NCBI GenBank assembly: GCA_036346375.1
Contig: CM070508.1
Span: 24,372,852 to 24,436,851, forward strand
DNA length: 64,000 bases
From: Guadua angustifolia
Taxonomy: Eukaryota; Streptophyta; Magnoliopsida; Poales; Poaceae
Reading direction: 5' to 3'
Part shown: in pieces, positions 10,951 to 23,210 of the stretch
How positions within the stretch are numbered: the first letter of the stretch is position 1
Layout: every line of letters starts with the position of its first letter
Notes under the pieces: generated by a model
What the model saw: only the letters and a program-made list of their open reading frames with translations
What the model was told of the DNA's origin: nothing
The model's database searches: none
Position numbers and translations under genes: made by a program

Positions 10951-11432
10951 GATGTTTGTCGGCGCAGCTGCAGTTTTCCCTTTTCTGCTACGGTATTTTT
11001 GTTTATTTTTTAAAAATTTCAAAATTTTAAAGCTGCAGTCAATTTATTTTTTTCATTCCAATTATTTTTAAAAAAATTCTTTATGTTAGAATTAACAAAC
11101 CGTCTATCATTATCATTTATCTAACCAAACAAAAAAATTAACTCATCCCATCCATCCTCATACATCCAACCAACCAAACAGCCACCTGGAGATGTTGGTC
11201 GGCGCAGCTACAGTTTTCCCTTTTCTGTTGCGGTATTTCTGTTTATTTTTTAAAATTTTCAAATTTTTAAATCTACAGTCAATTTATTTTTTTCATTCCA
11301 ATTTTTTTTTAATTTTTTTTCTCTATGTTAGAATTAACAAACCGTCTATCATTATCATTTATCTAACCAAACAAAAAAATTGGCTCATCCAATCCATTCT
11401 CATATATCCAATCAACCAAACAGCCATCTGGA
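10951..11432. repeat. Tandem duplication of about 240 bp upstream of the GT77 gene
   Basis: Unit 1 (10951-11190) starts GATGTTTGTCGGCGCAGCTG; unit 2 (11191-11432) starts GATGTTGGTCGGCGCAGCTA. They match along their whole length, with A/T-run and single-base differences. Unit 1 begins only 58 bp upstream of the GT77 start codon, so the duplication covers 5' UTR and proximal promoter sequence. Confidence 0.85.
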
Positions 11433-11544
11433 TGATTCCATCCCATCCAGATTGGATGACCATATCCTATCCAATCTCGTCCAAGCAACCAAACGCACCC
11501 CTAGTGATCCGGGTCGCACCTGGGGATGGTGACTGATCGTCAGG

Positions 11545-11965
11545 GTTCCAAAAAATCGGCGAAAACCGGTCGAATTTTGAATTTACCGCTCATTGCCGTT
11601 TGAGATTTAAAATCGTTCGGTAAACTGATCTAATTATAAAAAATCAAAAAATTTTATTTCTTCAAAACAGCTCAAAAACCGTTGAAAACCCATGGTTGGT
11701 TTTTGTTGAAAACTACTCAAAAATCGTTTTTAAGGAACATTCAATTGGTCAATTGGTTTTCAATGAAAACTGACGGGGTTTTCGCGAAAACCGAGCAATT
11801 TTTTCGCTGTTTTTGTTGAAAACCGAACGGTTTTCAATTTTTTTTTACTTTTTTCAAAAAAATTTATTTCTTAACTCTTCAGTTTCTAACGATTTTCGAG
11901 CGGTTTTTGTTCCGCGAATTTTGAACTGGTTTTTCAAAAACGTTTTTTGAATTCCTACTGATTGG
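11545..11965. mobile_element. MITE-like inverted-repeat element rich in GAAAACCGGT
   Basis: The left part (from about 11545, motif GGCGAAAACCGGTCGAATTTTG) and right part (to about 11965, motif GAATTTTGAACTGGTTTTTC) are approximate inverted copies. The interior repeats GAAAACCG-type words many times on both strands. No ORF and no clear TSD. Boundaries are approximate. Confidence 0.45.
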
Positions 11966-12019
11966 GTTAGGTCAGTTAGGACTTGGCAATTTAGGAAGAG
12001 GCGACAAACCAGGGACTAT

Positions 12020-12456
12020 TGAGCTGTTCTTTTTTGAAATTGACATAGTTTGTGTAAAATTATTTTATTTATCATGTAAGTGGGTAGTTCAAATTCGAGT
12101 TAACGAGCCAATATCGAACTGAACCTTATTAATATTTTTTTCACTTGAAATAGACTCATTTTAATTTTAAATTCATTAAGGCCATTCTCAATGGAAGTTT
12201 CAACTGAATTTCATTCTCATTAAATGATATGACATATCATCATATTTGGTGACATGGCAAGATAATTATGAAGAGAGAGTTCTATGGGAGGTGAGAGAGT
12301 TTCATCTAGATGAAACCTGAGATACACGGTTATCTAGACAAAAACTGATATGACACTCTTGAAAATTGGGAAATGAAACTATGCACTGGAAATAGCCTAA
12401 CTGTTGTAATCGAAGCAATTTTGGTTCGAACAATAATAAATTGTTTGTCAACCCTA
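12020..12456. mobile_element. Diverged copy of a hAT-type MITE, interrupted
   Basis: Sequence from about 12020 (TTTTTTGAAATTGACATAG) to 12179, and again from 12401 to CCCTA at 12456, matches the hAT-type MITE at 15842-16094. The two parts are separated by a Tourist MITE. The left end is unclear. Confidence 0.6.
12180..12397. mobile_element. Tourist-like MITE, TSD TAA
   Basis: A 218-bp element starts GGCCATTCTCAATGGAAGTT and ends with the near complement GCACTGGAAATAGCC. TAA flanks both ends (12177-12179, 12398-12400). PIF/Harbinger type; inserted into the older hAT-type MITE. Confidence 0.75.
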
Positions 12457-12772
12457 GCTAGGATGCCTTTTCTTTTTGAGATTATTTGGGGTTTGTTATA
12501 GAATTTGCGGCTTAATACATTGGTTCACGGATGGCTAATTTAAATGCTGCCCTCGATCTCCACTTTCTCATGGATGCACACACGTGGAGGCGGCCTCCGA
12601 CCTCTCCCATCTTTCCTTTCCCCTCTTTCTCCTCTAGTTGATCTTCTCGCCTACTTGACCACCGACCCTTCCCCGTCATCTACTTCTCGTTCCCCTGTGC
12701 GCCGCCTCGTTCGCTGCCGTGCCCGATGCACGTGTAGCGTCCACTGCCACTGAGGCCAGGAGGAGAACCCAC
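12457..12772. other. Spacer, no supported gene
   Basis: A CT-rich stretch with a 69-codon plus-strand ORF at 12544-12753 lacking any recognisable motif. The sequence either side of the following hAT-type element may once have been continuous. Confidence 0.4.
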
Positions 12773-13659
12773 AAGGGATGATAGTTTTACCTATTGATCT
12801 GATAAAGATGAGTATGGGTAGCATTTCAGATCTATAAGTTTTTAGATTTAGTTACCCAATAAAGACACATGATGGATATAGATATCAATTTGTACTTATA
12901 GGTACCCGATGGGTATTGTATAACATGTGGGCCCCACTTTTTATAAAATATATTAGAAAATTGAAACAGTAACTAGCTAAATGAGAGCCTGAGACACACA
13001 TAAGGGTTTAAAAGGCAATACTACGTTTAAAAACTTATTGAGATATATCATGCTCTGAATTTGTTTTGCACATATCATGCTTTGAATTTGTTGTGTATAT
13101 ATCATGCTCTTTCTTTTAGATGATGCTTTATTATGTATTGGCATCTCTGTTGTCACCATAGTTATAAGTGTTGAGTGTATGCTATGTGACTGAGTTAAAT
13201 GCAGGTCAATTAAGTTTCCTATCTTATCTTATTTATTGAATGAGCTTACATATTGTTGTCTCATATTTTATTCTAATGCTTATCATCTTGTTCATCGAAA
13301 CTAAATACAATATCTATACAAACACGTTTGTTTCTTTGAAAACATTATGGAATGGTGTAGTATTTGTCATCAAATATCTTATATGTACTCACTTAAACTT
13401 GTAGTATCATTGATTACCTTTTGGCTATCATGATGTGCTGATTAAATGAAATAAACTAAAGTATTATTGGTCACTATAGCTCATGTTAACTCTCAGTTTC
13501 TGCCCAATCTGCTACCCATGGATACCCATCGGGTTTGGGTATGAGCACAGATCTGTGCCCAATGAGTCTAGAGGGTTTAGATGGACAACATAGTTTCAAA
13601 TTTCAGGCTTAGGTGGACAGCAGTCATATCTAAAGATACCCACCCGATTGTCATCTCTA
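12773..13659. mobile_element. hAT-type non-autonomous element, TSD GAACCCAC
   Basis: Ends AAGGGATGATAG and (right, complement) TAGAGATGACAATC bound an 887-bp element rich in TACCCATGG/GGGTA words. The perfect 8-bp direct repeat GAACCCAC lies at 12765-12772 and 13660-13667, as expected for hAT. No transposase frame is visible. Confidence 0.8.
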
Positions 13660-13667
13660 GAACCCAC

Positions 13668-14102
13668 CATCCGTTGGCTACCCATTTCTAGCCACCATCA
13701 CCACAGCCACCGTCGAGTGAAGTTGCCGAAATCGAGTTGAAAGTTCTTCCCTTCAATTTGAATTTTTGCCAAATTGAGTTGAAATTATTTTGGATCTGAG
13801 TTGCAAGTTCGTAGAATCGAGGTGGAAGACCCTACAATCAAGGTTTTGAAACCAGATCTACCAGGCAAGTGCGAATACTTGCAATATGTTGCCTCTCCCG
13901 TTACAAGTATGTAAACCGGGTAATTAACATGGTTAACAGGTATAAACGGTCGAGCTGTATAATCGGCTAGGCAATGTGAGTTCAGCTGGGCCTACTCTGT
14001 CTCTGTTCAATTCGGCCCAAGGAGTTAATTCTGCACTGCCCTGTCACCTCGTCACGAGCAGCCCTGCGGTGAAGCTTCAAAATAGTCAGGGAGTACCGAC
14101 AC
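13668..14102. other. Spacer, no supported gene
   Basis: Unique-looking sequence between the hAT-type element and the second Tourist MITE. No ORF with a recognisable domain, no inverted or tandem repeats noticed. Confidence 0.4.
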
Positions 14103-14105
14103 TAA

Positions 14106-14335
14106 GGGCCTGTTTGGTAGAACTCTAGATCCTAGCTTCTCCTGAGATCTGAAATTTATAGACTAAAATAAAGTGAATTAAGTTTATATTTTTGGTCTAA
14201 AATATAAACAAGATGATCCATCTAAATACTCTTAATGTACTCACAGCTCCAGCTCCACAGATCTATGGAGTTTGGAATACCCAGCTCTACCAGATCCACG
14301 GATCTGGTGGAGCTGGAGCCCTACCAAACACACCC
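14106..14335. mobile_element. Tourist-like MITE (copy 2), TSD TAA
   Basis: A 230-bp element beginning GGGCCTGTTTGGTAGAACTC and ending GCCCTACCAAACACACCC, flanked by TAA at 14103-14105 and 14336-14338. It matches the copy at 5626-5854 along its length. Confidence 0.85.
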
Positions 14336-14353
14336 TAAATACTAAGTGAATTA

Positions 14354-14688
14354 GGGCATGTTTGGATCCATTAGCACTAATAGTTAGCTGCTAAAATTAG
14401 CTAAAGTGGATCCAAACAGGCTAGCTAATAACCCAGCTAACAGTTAGCTGCTAACCCAGCTAATAGTTATCTCATTAGCTGGTTCTCCCCTGCTAATTCC
14501 TGCTAATAGATGGTGAAATGACTAATATGTCCTCAGCACTACGCAAACACCTATTAATGCAAGGGTACAATGGACATTTCCACCAACAACTAAATTTTCA
14601 ACCACCTATTAGTTAGTAACTTATTTGGATCCACTTTAGCTAATTTTAGCAGCTAACTATTAGTGCTAATGGATCCAAACATCTCGCC
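14354..14688. mobile_element. MITE with long inverted ends
   Basis: About 60 bp at the left (from GGGCATGTTTGGATCCATTA) is repeated inverted at the right (ending GGATCCAAACATCTCGCC), including TAGCTGCTAAAATTAGCTAA. The interior also repeats TTAGCTG words. The outermost right bases differ and no TSD is clear. A Tourist-like or hAT-like assignment is open. Confidence 0.65.
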
Positions 14689-15720
14689 ATTTTCAAGTTC
14701 AATCACTAATATGGCCTAAGGATTACTGCTTTTCAACGAAGTTGCTGTTAGTGATGCATAGAGAAAGAGATGATTATACCACACTTATTTTTATAGAATA
14801 ATATAATTATTTTGTCCTTTAAATAAATGTTATTACTATCGATCAGTAAGTACGTGAATTGTTCGTGAAACTCCTTATTCATATTTTGATGTTATTCTAA
14901 ATTATTCTTGACCTTATATCATAATGTGGGACAATTGTGATTTATAGATCAGAACATGTATTAATTGATGATAATGTTTCATGGATCATAGATATAGAGA
15001 TATTAAATCAATAATATAAACATATTGTGGAGAATATGATGCTCAAGTGACACACTATGAGATACTGTAGGAATTGTTATATTCTTAAGTGCCATCAGTT
15101 GATCTCATACATAGTGCATGTAGGATCCTTAGATCTGAGATCGTTATGACCTACATGTGTAATACTATACTTAGGGGTTGCCAATCGCTACTCTGTAACT
15201 GAGTAGTTATAAAGGTAGCTTTCAAATTTACTATGAAACATACAGAGGAATGTAAGCGATCAAGATGGAATTTGACCAATCTATATAGCAAGAGAGATAT
15301 CTCTAGACCATCGATGTGGTTGGATTAAGGAAGTGTATGGGCATGCCGAATGTGATTGAAGAGTCAATTGCAACTAAGTAATCTACCACAGAATGAGTGA
15401 ATGATTGAGCTATCATAGGGTGACGTTTCTCGCCATGAGTTCGATTTGGTATCCTGACGCAAAGGGATCAGTATATGAGAACTATATAGGTTCATTCGAT
15501 ACGATCTTTATGTATATTTGGAAGTTGTTGTGCCCTCCTAGGGGCCGCTACTGACTTATGGGCCGATAGGAGTTTCTGGGGCATGGCCGAATATGCATGA
15601 ACCTACAGGATCGCACACTTAATGGGTTAGAATACAATGGTTTGGATTAGATCTGTCACTAATGGGCCAAATGGGCTTTGCATCTTGATTAGATCCCTAA
15701 CGTAAGGTTTCACTGAGAGG

Positions 15721-15730
15721 CTATATAAAG
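15721..15730 (+). promoter_or_regulatory. TATA box of the copia LTR
   Basis: CTATATAAAG, about 640 bp upstream of the LTR end (about 390 bp without the inserted MITE), is in the right place to start the copia transcript. Confidence 0.6.
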
Positions 15731-15841
15731 GGAAGCTAAAGGGATGCAACTGTTGTACCACCACACCCACCGTAAATCCTAACACGCTAGTCTAGCACAT
15801 TGACACACAGTGTTCCCTCCCTGAATATGTGGACTTCGGTA

Positions 15842-16094
15842 TAGGGGTGAAAATCAAGCCAAATCCCTATTTTTTCGAGCTTTTTTTGAAATTGACATAG
15901 TTTGATTTAAATTCATTTTATTTATAGTTTGGAATTATTTTTAGAATCGAGCTAACGAGCCGAGCCGAGCTAGAGCAAAATCCAATTTCATTTGAAATTG
16001 ACTCATTTCAATGTTTAACCAAAAAACGAGAGTAATTGGCACAATTTTGAACCGAGCCAATGAGCCCCACAAACGATCTTTTTTTCCAGCCCTA
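15842..16094. mobile_element. hAT-type MITE in the copia LTR, 8-bp TSD
   Basis: A 253-bp element with ends TAGGGGTGAAAA and (complement) TAGGGCTGGAAA is flanked by CTTCGGTA (15834-15841) and CTTTGGTA (16095-16102), an 8-bp TSD with one mismatch. It interrupts the copia LTR near its 3' end. Confidence 0.8.
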
Positions 16095-16363
16095 CTTTGG
16101 TAGAGGCATTGCTGTTATTGTAGCACTGATTAGGATGATCGTTCGAGCATGTTCAATCACCGCTTGAGGATGTTCGGCCACCGCTCAAGGACGACCGACC
16201 ATAGCTCTAAGACGCATGCTATGCTGAATTGGGATACATTAACTCTCATTCCACTACATTGTGGGTTTGGTGGTAATGATCCATTATCTCTCACTTGCTT
16301 GGCATCCTAGTTTACACGATAGAATTTTTAATTATATTAGTGTAGCCTACCCATGTTCCTTCA

Positions 16364-16945
16364 ATGGTATCAGAGCCATCTAGTGTATTTTTCGATCTAG
16401 ATGGAACACATATACATGATATGCAGCAGTAGTAGATTGGATCTATTTCTATTACGGTATGTTAAACTAGGTCAATTAATATGGTATGCATGGTCAATTG
16501 ATGAGATCAATTGGCCTTGGTGTCTATAGATGGATTCGAGGATCAATCTAGTTCGGTTTGTGTCGTCGTTTGTAGCCGCATCGCTTGTTCGCCCTTACCA
16601 GTCAGAATTCCACCATCAAAGTAAACTATGATGTGCAACTGTATAGGACCAAGCCATTCATAGATGGGTTCAAAGATCAATCTGTTTCGGTTGTGTCAAC
16701 TGTTTGTAGCCACATCTCTTGTTCACCCTTTTCTGTCAGAATTCCGCCATCAGGATAAACTATGATGGCAGTTTTACAGGACAAGCCAACTATTGTGATT
16801 TTTTATTGAAAAACCAAGCTGATTAGATTGGTTCGAAATTGGGTTAATATGATTAATCCATCATGTTGTTAGTCGAAGAGGCGGTATATAGTATTATGTG
16901 TTCTAGTCGCATGATAGAATTGGATTCTATGCATAACTTGCTTTT
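16364..16945 (+). mobile_element. Copia primer-binding site and leader
   Basis: TGGTATCAGAGCC (16365-16377), complementary to the 3' end of initiator tRNA-Met, directly follows the LTR. The remaining untranslated leader runs to 16945, where a chromovirus LTR interrupts it. A repeated segment around GTTTGTAGCCRCATC (about 16560-16640 and 16690-16760) is present within the leader. Confidence 0.7.
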
Positions 16946-19908
16946 TGTAGTGACCCGAATTCACCAATTCGGATCCACCGTGTATGCCGTACTATTCCCA
17001 GGATCAACGCTAGTGCACACGGCTTGATATCGGTAAGCATCACATCATACACAACGATAATAACAATAAAACTTCATTTATTCAATATAACTAGTGTATG
17101 ATCTTATGATCATTTACATTTATTCGGCCTCATAGGGCAAGACTAAGATAAAATAAGACAAATGCAATGAAAAATCGAGAAGACGTAGTGACTCATCAAG
17201 ACACCACAGCGCATCGACAAGGCTTGGCCTAGTGACTCGCGCCCACCGAAAGTCCTCCTCAAGCACAAAGCGATGACTCCTCCATTGTTGTTGGTTTGTA
17301 AGCAAGGGTGAGTACACCAACACGTACTCAACAAGTTGTGCATGTAATGCAATTCTATCATAGCTATATGCAGGCTTATTCCAAAGGAAGGCTTATGGTT
17401 CATAAGCAAGAAAGCAAAGATTTTCAAACATAAACAATATATAGATTGAAAAGACAGTGAAACAAATAATAACAAGTAAATAGATTCCATTGTTTCTCAA
17501 ATCAAACCCAAGTTCTCCATCCTAAATCAAGTTCCATTATCCACATGGCATCCTGCCATCCCATCCAGTTTGACAAGTTTTAATTAACTACCCTTGATCA
17601 GTAATCCCGAGCATTGCTCAATACCGTGAGCACGGCTATCCTAATAGATTGTACACCTGCAGAGGTTATGCACTTTACCCACACGATATAACCATGCACC
17701 ACACAAAGTAACGATTATAACAAAGCCTTTACAATGCATCCTCTTAACCCGGTGCTACCCGCTAAGGTTTCAACATGAAGGCTACGCCGCCACAACAGGC
17801 CCCCTCTTGCGCCATGTGAGTTTCCCTGCACCCGGACTCACACCACCAAGATAGCACTTAAGTTAAGATTTGCAAATTAGTCACTAGGTTGCCTCATAAC
17901 AGACGATGTGGTCGCAAGTTTGACTCAGTCAAAGGCTCGCAAGGTTAAGTCCTTAGGATTGATTAAAGCAAGACATACACATACCCTCGGCTCCACCGAG
18001 CCCACCCCGCACTTTTGCCCTTCCACTTGCTTCTATCTAAAGTGATTACCCTCCCGGTTGGTTACCAAGCACCACGTGCTTTTCACAAATCAACATCGTT
18101 GCGTGACTCCACCGTCACAACAACTCAATCTCTTTGTGCGACCACACATGGCCCACAAGTTATCATCATTGTTCCATATTCCATTAGTCCAGATTATTAA
18201 GCAATATTCCATGAGCATGTGATGACGTGGCATGGCTAAGCAAATTCTATTTCATTCTAACCATCCATGTTGATTTTCTATTAACCAATTATAATTAACC
18301 AACCTAAGGTGACAAGTGGATCATGGCATACAATTTAACAAGGTAGGGTATAATTCAAGAGGGTATAATATCTAAATCCCAATCTAGATCAAAATCATTT
18401 GTACACATAAAATAACGTGTGATAAGGTAAACCAAAATAGCATGCAATCTAATTTATGGGTGCAATATGATCAAAGCACAACTTGCCTTCGTTAAGCTCC
18501 CGCTCCCGGTGCGAAATAATTCCGAAATGAGAAATCCCTTCAAGCCTCGCCCAATTCAACGTCTACGCGAATCGAGAGAGAAAAGCAAATAAAAGCCAAA
18601 ACCAAAGAGCAAACAAATTCAAAAATTCAAATAAAAGTCACCATTAGAAATATCTCATTTTTACAAATTTTTAGGAATTTGAATCACCTCAAACAGAGTT
18701 CGTATGCGAAAGTTATAAGGTTTTGAAGTTTGGAAATTCCTGAAAATAAACCCTAATTCATAAATCCGATTTTAACGAATTATTTACCTAAAGGAAATTC
18801 TGATTTTTCGCTGGCCGACACGTGTCTCGGTGGCTCTGTCTCTGACAGCTGGGCCCGCGTTGTCAGTGCGTGTGCACACGTGTGCGGCCAACTCAGCGCC
18901 ACGCGATGCCAGCTCAGCGCCACGTCAACCGAACCCGCCCACGTGGCGCCACGTATCGACGAATTATCAACTTACCCAGCCGGCGACGTGGACAAATCTC
19001 GACGCTCCGTTGAGGATCCGACGGCTCCCGAAGCTCCCGATCCAGCGATGGCTGCGGCGGCTCGGTCTTCACCGGAGACGAAGACGAAGACTTCCCGCGC
19101 GGCGATGCAGTGCGCTCCGGCGACCAAGGAACGGCGGAACGGGTGCGGCGTGCTCCGGCGAACTCGAATCCGCAATCCCTTCGGCGGAAGAGTTACCCGG
19201 CGACGACGTAACCTCGGCGCAAAGCTTCGGGAACTCCGGCGAGCGCTCACGACGTCCTCCGTGTTTCTCCGGCGGTGGCTCGACAGCAAAGACGCGCGGC
19301 GAGATGTGGTGACCATCGAGGGGTGCTAGGGAGGTCCTTTTATACTCGGCATGGCGCGATAAAGATGGAAGGTGGAGTTGTATTCGGAGACGGCGGCGAG
19401 GAGTCCGCCTCGAAGACGATGACGCACGACCGTCCGATGCTCATCCGATGGTCACGACGCTCCTAGGTTTCCTATTTGGGCGCGGTGATGAAGGCCGTTG
19501 GATCTTGATCCAACGGTCGGCATTGAATCCACTTAAAACCCGACGGGCCGCACAGTAGCTGGGCCACGGCCCGTTACTGTTCACGGGATATTTTCTAGAT
19601 TTTCCTATTTAAAATATCTCCAGAAATTGTTTTGATTTATTTAAAGCGATAAAAATACTCTAAAAATTCCCATAAAATTCTCAAAAATATTTTGAGCTAT
19701 TCTGGACTTAAATAAAATATTTTCACAAAAACTTTATTTTGGATTTGTCTTTTTATAATTATTTCTTGACAAAAGATAATGTATTTTAATTCAAAAGAAT
19801 TCAAATAAATCTCAGAAAATCCAATAAAATCCAGAAAAATCATAAAATTCATAAATGGCAATAAAATAATATTAATTAATTAAAAAGGCTAAAAATTGGG
19901 ATGTTACA
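16946..19908 (-). repeat. 3' LTR of chromovirus A
   Basis: A 2963-bp LTR; minus-strand ends TGTAACATCCC and GGGTCACTACA. A TATA box is at 19337-19344, followed by a GC-rich transcribed part with an open 114-codon minus-strand ORF (19316-18972) that is also intact in the other LTR. Many 1-3 bp differences separate it from the 5' LTR. Confidence 0.85.
19337..19344 (-). promoter_or_regulatory. TATA box in LTR A (left)
   Basis: Minus-strand TATAAAAG. The same box is at 27903-27910 in the other LTR. Confidence 0.65.
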
Positions 19909-19922
19909 AACCTCTCCCCCTT
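19909..19922 (-). other. Polypurine tract of chromovirus A
   Basis: Minus-strand AAGGGGGAGAGGTT directly abuts the 3' LTR: the plus-strand priming site for reverse transcription. Confidence 0.75.
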
Positions 19923-20119
19923 AACGGAATCTCGACCCGAGATTCGTGGTGACTAGAGAATAGGTTCGAATTTCGCCTTCAGTCATCTTCACGCCCCAAA
20001 GTTGCCTCCTTTTTGAATGATTACTCCATTGAACTCGCAAAAGCAAGTGGACTTGTTCTCGGTCCTTCGCCCATTACATCCAAAATCTTGATCGGGTGTT
20101 CCTTGTAGGTCGATCCTCC

Positions 20120-21260
20120 TCAGAACTCAATAGCCTCCAACGTGCGCTCGTCACCGCACTCAAGACATTTCTTGAGCTGTGACACATGGAACACATCGTG
20201 CACTCCTGTCAATGACTGGGGCAACTCCAACTGATAAGCAACCTCTCCTCGACGGCTCAGGATTTTAAACGGTCCCACAAACCTAGGTGCAAGCTTCCCT
20301 TTGACATGGAACCTCTTAACACCTTTAAGGGGAGTAACCCTAAGGTACACATAATCATTGGGCTCAAAACTCAAGTCACGACGGCGATTATCGCCAGAAC
20401 TCTTTTGCCTTGATCTGGTTGTCTTCAATCTCTCCTCGATCATAGCTACTTGCTCTTGGCTTCCCTAAGAATCTCGTGTCCAAACACCGAACGCTCTCTG
20501 TCTCATTCCAATTCAACGAGTGCGACAAAGCTCGCCCATACAAGGCTTCATATGGTGACATTTGCAGACTAGCTCGGTAATCTGTATTATAATCGAACTC
20601 AAAGATACGGCAAACATTTATCCCAAGATGTGCTATAATATATCGCACAAGCTCTCAACATATTCTCCAAAATCGATTAACCCTCTCGCCCGACCATCTG
20701 CTCATGGATGGTATGCGGTGCTAAAATTCAAGCGAGTACCCAATGCTTCATGCAATTTTATCCCAAAATCTTGAGGTAAATTGGGTACCTCGATCCGACA
20801 CGATTTTCTTGGGCACACCATGTAAACACACAATCCTTGACATATACAACTCTGCCAATTTATCTCCTGAATAAGTCATCTTCATTGGGATGAAGTGAGC
20901 GACTTTAGTTAACCGGTCAATGATCACCATATTGAGTCATACCCTCTCGAGTCTTGGGCAATCTCGTGATAAAATCCATTCCAATCTCCTCCCATTTCCA
21001 TTCCGAATCTTTAATGGTTGCAATAATCCAAATGGGCTTCGTGCATCGCCTTTACCCTCCGCATACGCCACACAACGCTACATGTTCCGCTACTTCACGC
21101 TTCATGTTAGGCCACCAAAATCTCCCTTAAGGTCCCGATACATCTTGGCACTTCCGGATGAATGGAATACTTGGAATCGTGAGCTTCCTCAAGAATCAAC
21201 TCGCTAAGCTCCTTCTCATTTGGCACACAACCGTCCTTTGAACCACGGGGTTCCTCGCTC
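20120..21260 (-). pseudogene. Integrase region of chromovirus A (broken)
   Basis: Pieces in several frames: the core-domain motif VSDRGTQFTSRFWDK (near 20780), the C-terminal FHVSQLKKCLECG (near 20160) and an N-terminal part around 21000-21240. In the family the enzyme inserts the cDNA, and a chromodomain at its C-terminus guides it to heterochromatin. Frameshifts about every 100-200 bp make it non-functional as written. Confidence 0.8.
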
Positions 21261-21479
21261 ATCTACCGAGAAATCCTCACTAACCCTTCATCCTTCTTGG
21301 ATTTGATCCCACCGATCTTCTCATCCTTATTCTCGCTTATCCCCGATGTGATCCTCTAAACTTGGCTTCACTTCCAATGCAAAGAATAAATCCTTATGCA
21401 CAACTTCTAATCCCAACTTCAAATTCTTCGCACAACTCCCACCGCTTGCTTACCACTAATGAATTCACATTATGACTCT

Positions 21480-22315
21480 TTCGACTCAAAGCGCCGGCCA
21501 CCACATTAGCTTTTCCAGATGATAATGGATTCCAACATTATAGTCCTTTATCAATTCCAACCATCTCCTCTCGCCTCATGTTAAGATCCGATCGAGTGAA
21601 TATATACTTCAAACTCTTATGGTCCGTGATATATCTCACATCTATTTCCAATGAGATAATGACGCCATATCTTTAAAGCATGCACTACTACCGCTAGCTC
21701 CAATCATCGTTGGGTAATTCCTTCATGCGGCCTCAATCGCCTTTGATGCGAGGCCACCACCTTGCCGCTCGCATTAACACACATCCAAGACCTGCGCGAT
21801 GCGCCACAAGAATGTCAAAACCGCTCGCACATCCGCAATACTAACACAGGCGTATGTTAATCTCTTCTTTAATTCTCGAAAACTATTCTCGCACTCAAGG
21901 CCCATGCAAACTTCTTCTCCTTTTTCAACAATTGCGTAAGAGGTCTCGCAATCGTCGAAAATCCTTCAATGAATCGGCGATAATATCCCGCCATTCCCAG
22001 AAAACTACGGATCTGTGTGAGTGTGTTCGGTTGTTCTAATTCATTACTGACTTCTACTTTACTTGGATCCACGGCAATTCCTTTAGCAGTCATTACATGG
22101 CCAAGAAATTCTACCTTCTCCTTCCAAAAGTCGCACTTGCTGAACTTGGCATATAATTGCTGATCACGCAACTTTTCCAAAACCAATCTCAAATGCTTGT
22201 TATGTTCTTCTTCCGTCTTGGAATACACTAGGATATCATCAATAAAGACAACCACAAACTTGTCCAAATATTCCATGAACACCTTGTTCATGAGGTTCAT
22301 GAAATAAGTCAGCAT
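21480..22315 (-). pseudogene. RT (C-terminal half) and RNase H of chromovirus A
   Basis: Open from 22315 to 21869 with the RT active-site motif FIDDILVYSKT (near 22240), then VEFLGHVMTAKGI and IRSFLGMAGYYRRFIEGFS. RNase H follows in broken frames toward 21480. Continuous with the protease/RT part upstream apart from an indel. Confidence 0.85.
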
Positions 22316-22401
22316 TGGTTAATCCAAATGACATGATCAGTAAACTCATAATGTCCATAACGGGTTGAAAATGCGGTCTTCTAATGTCATCCGCCTAATC
22401 C

Positions 22402-23210
22402 TCAATCGATGATAACTCGATCAAGATCTATCTTGGAGAAAATCGCTGCTCCCTTCAACCGATCAAACAAATCATCAATTCTCGGCAAAGGGTACTTATT
22501 CTTTATTGTTACTTCATTAAGTGCACGATAATCGATGCACATCCTTAAACTTCCATCCTTCTTCCTGACAAACAAAACTGGCGCTCCCCACGGGGAAGAA
22601 CTTGGCCGAATGAAACCCTTCTCCAACAATTCCTCAATTTGTTTCTTCATCTCAACTAACTCATCGGTTGGTATCCTATACGGTCTTTTTGCTATCGGTG
22701 CTGTTCCAGGTACCAATTCAATAACAAACTCAATATCCCGATCCGGTGGCATGCTTGGTAAATCCTCAGGAAATACTTCCAGATAATCTCTAGCCACTGG
22801 TACATCCTCCAAATTAACCACCTTCACACTGTTGATCATCAACTGACCATCACGAACTGCGGTAGCATGCACTTCCACCTTTTCACCATTAGGGTTTTCT
22901 AAGGTCACCATCCTTTGGCCATAATCCAAGACAGCCTTGTGTTTTGACAGCCAATCCATCCCTAAGATAACATCTAAGGTTTGGGTATCTAACAAGATGA
23001 GATTCGCTAGGAATTCTATCCCATTCATAAGCAACTTAACTCCTAAACACCCAAGGTTAGATTGAAGTTCGATCCCGGGTTTGCACTAGAAGCACACATT
23101 TAAGATTCTTAACGGCGAATCCATTCTTCAATGCAAAACTCCGAGAAACAAACGAATGCGAAGCTCCGTAATCAAATAAAAGCAGAGCAGATCGAAGTTA
23201 ACTAGAACTT
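22402..23210 (-). pseudogene. Protease and N-terminal RT of chromovirus A
   Basis: A frame from 23034 to 22402 carries VILGMDWLSKHKAVLD (protease tail) and RT motifs PYRIPTDELVEMKKQIEELL, SSPWGAPVLFVRKKDGSLRM and CIDYRALNEVT. The catalytic protease site lies just upstream, near 23170, in a different frame, and reads D-Y-G-A-S instead of D-S-G-A-S. Confidence 0.8.

Larger units (their letters stand above)
14700..16363 (+). mobile_element. 5' LTR of a Ty1/copia element
   Basis: The right boundary is firm: the LTR ends in CA at 16362-16363, followed after one base by the primer-binding site. The left boundary is uncertain. A TG start at 14925 (TGTGGGACAATTG) is one candidate; similar sequence extends further left. 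It contains the TATA box at 15721-15730 and is interrupted by a hAT-type MITE. The element's leader follows, and its gag resumes at 33530 beyond the inserted chromovirus block. No 3' LTR is in the window. Confidence 0.6.

Noticed and set aside
14351..14692. TTA target-site duplication for the third MITE
   Set aside because: TTA is present on the left, but the right flank reads ATT after a divergent end, so I did not claim a TSD.
18830..19329. Plus-strand GC-rich ORFs of 149-160 codons, also at 27380-27878
   Set aside because: They lie in the LTRs, antisense to the element's transcript. Only the minus-strand 114-codon frame after the TATA box is listed as an observation.
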